NCBI GenBank assembly: GCA_964437445.1
Contig: CAYTGR010000108.1
Coordinates: forward strand, 1 to 5,790
Source: CAYTGR01 sp964437445
Lineage (GTDB): Bacteria; Chloroflexota; Anaerolineae; B4-G1; SLSP01
Reading direction: 5' to 3'
Length of the DNA: 5,790 nt
Below are positions 5,354-5,790 of this stretch, piece after piece. Position numbers and translations under genes: made by a program. Position 1 is the stretch's first letter. Each line of letters begins with the position of its first letter. The notes beneath the pieces were generated by a model. That model searched no databases, was not told the origin of the DNA, and saw only the letters and a program-made list of their open reading frames with translations.

Positions 5354-5383
5354 GAAAATGATTCCGGCCATCAGGGGGTGGGG

Positions 5384-5790
5384 ATGTCCACTACAGGGGG
5401 TGCCTGTTCAGCTTCTAAAGGCGGGGTGATCCAAAACGAAGATTTCTCCTGCCATGATCTGACCCCCCGCAGTTTTTACGGCACGCAGTTCAACCAGGTG
5501 GACCTGCGCCGCGTCCTGGCCGATGGGGTGGATTTCCGGCTGGCGGCGTTTCGTCGCTGCTCCATGGAGGCTGCCTCGCTGCGCGGGGCGCAATTGGATC
5601 AGGCCGATCTGCGCGGGATGAACCTCCAGATGGCTGATCTGACCGAGGCCCGGCTTTCTCACGCTTACCTGGCCCACGCGCTGCTCAAAGGGGCTATGCT
5701 CGGGCAGGCCCAGCTGCCGGCCGCCGATCTGACCCAGGCCCGCCTGGTCGGCGCTGACCTCTCCCGGGCCTGCTTGCGGCGCGCGATCTT
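5384..5790 (+). CDS. Pentapeptide-repeat protein, N-terminal part (runs off window)
   Basis: 135 codons are visible, and the frame is still open at the window end. After about 18 residues without pattern, a hydrophobic centre residue recurs every fifth position from Phe21 to Leu131 (23 positions in register, only Ala46 atypical). Many units read A-D/N-L-x-x, for example ADLRG, ADLTE and GADLS. This is the signature of the right-handed quadrilateral beta-helix of pentapeptide-repeat proteins. The family is functionally diverse (some members mimic DNA and protect gyrase, most are uncharacterised), so no role is assigned. There is no signal peptide or membrane segment in the visible part, so it may be cytosolic. 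ATG 5384 is chosen for AGGGGG at 5373-5378, 5 nt upstream; an in-frame GTG at 5378 is less likely. A C-terminal domain may follow outside the window. Confidence 0.85.
   Translation, partial: MSTTGGACSASKGGVIQNEDFSCHDLTPRSFYGTQFNQVDLRRVLADGVDFRLAAFRRCSMEAASLRGAQLDQADLRGMNLQMADLTEARLSHAYLAHALLKGAMLGQAQLPAADLTQARLVGADLSRACLRRAI

Noticed and set aside
5354..5372. GAAAATGATTCCGGCCATC just before the pentapeptide gene resembles the element's GAAAATAATTCGGTCA arm
   Set aside because: It needs an inserted base and several mismatches and is not followed by the other conserved blocks; chance similarity is likely.
5172..5429. Plus-strand open frame of 85 codons overlapping the pentapeptide gene start
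   Set aside because: It crosses hairpins, the CCTT array, the promoter and the gene start in another frame; the pentapeptide frame is clearly the coding one.

Overview
The window comes from a GC-rich bacterium. It holds the tail of an unidentified gene, three complete housekeeping or transport genes (folC, lon, and an S component of an ECF vitamin transporter), the first 135 codons of a pentapeptide-repeat protein, and about 0.67 kb of gene-free DNA packed with palindromes. The protein families are ordinary and would fit many phyla. The intergenic style (short 7-8 nt arrays, hairpins with a GTAG foot) makes me lean towards Chloroflexota, but this is a low-confidence impression and no marker gene here proves it.

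Layout. 1-114: 3' end of an unknown Cys-rich protein. 115-169: AT-richer spacer with a loose 7-8 nt periodicity. 170-1537: folC (+). 1538-1632: spacer made almost wholly of an octamer array followed by a heptamer array. 1633-4110: lon (+). 4118-4636: ECF-type S component (-), convergent with lon across only 7 bp, with an extended -10 promoter and a GC-rich, hairpin-forming leader at 4637-4748. 4749-5325: no gene; a REP/REPIN-like and MITE-like cluster with at least seven hairpins, then a third short-period array. 5326-5353: a near-consensus sigma70-type promoter. 5384-5790: pentapeptide-repeat protein (+), running off the window.

How the genes relate. FolC makes and polyglutamylates folate, Lon is the ATP-dependent cytosolic quality-control protease, and the S component captures a vitamin-like substrate for a shared ECF energising module not encoded here. 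They do not form one pathway. The unknown gene, folC and lon are co-oriented and closely spaced and could share a transcript. The ECF gene and the pentapeptide gene each have their own promoter, pointing away from each other on either side of the repeat cluster.

The most interesting part is 4962-5203, a nested compound palindrome: an inner REPIN-like pair (5045-5109), an outer pair of 36-nt imperfect inverted arms (4985-5020 and 5135-5170, 29/36 matches), and an outermost pair of GC hairpins. All are arranged around one centre near 5077-5081. A decayed partial copy lies 180 bp to the left. This looks like a non-autonomous mobile element moved in trans, but no transposase is present in the window.
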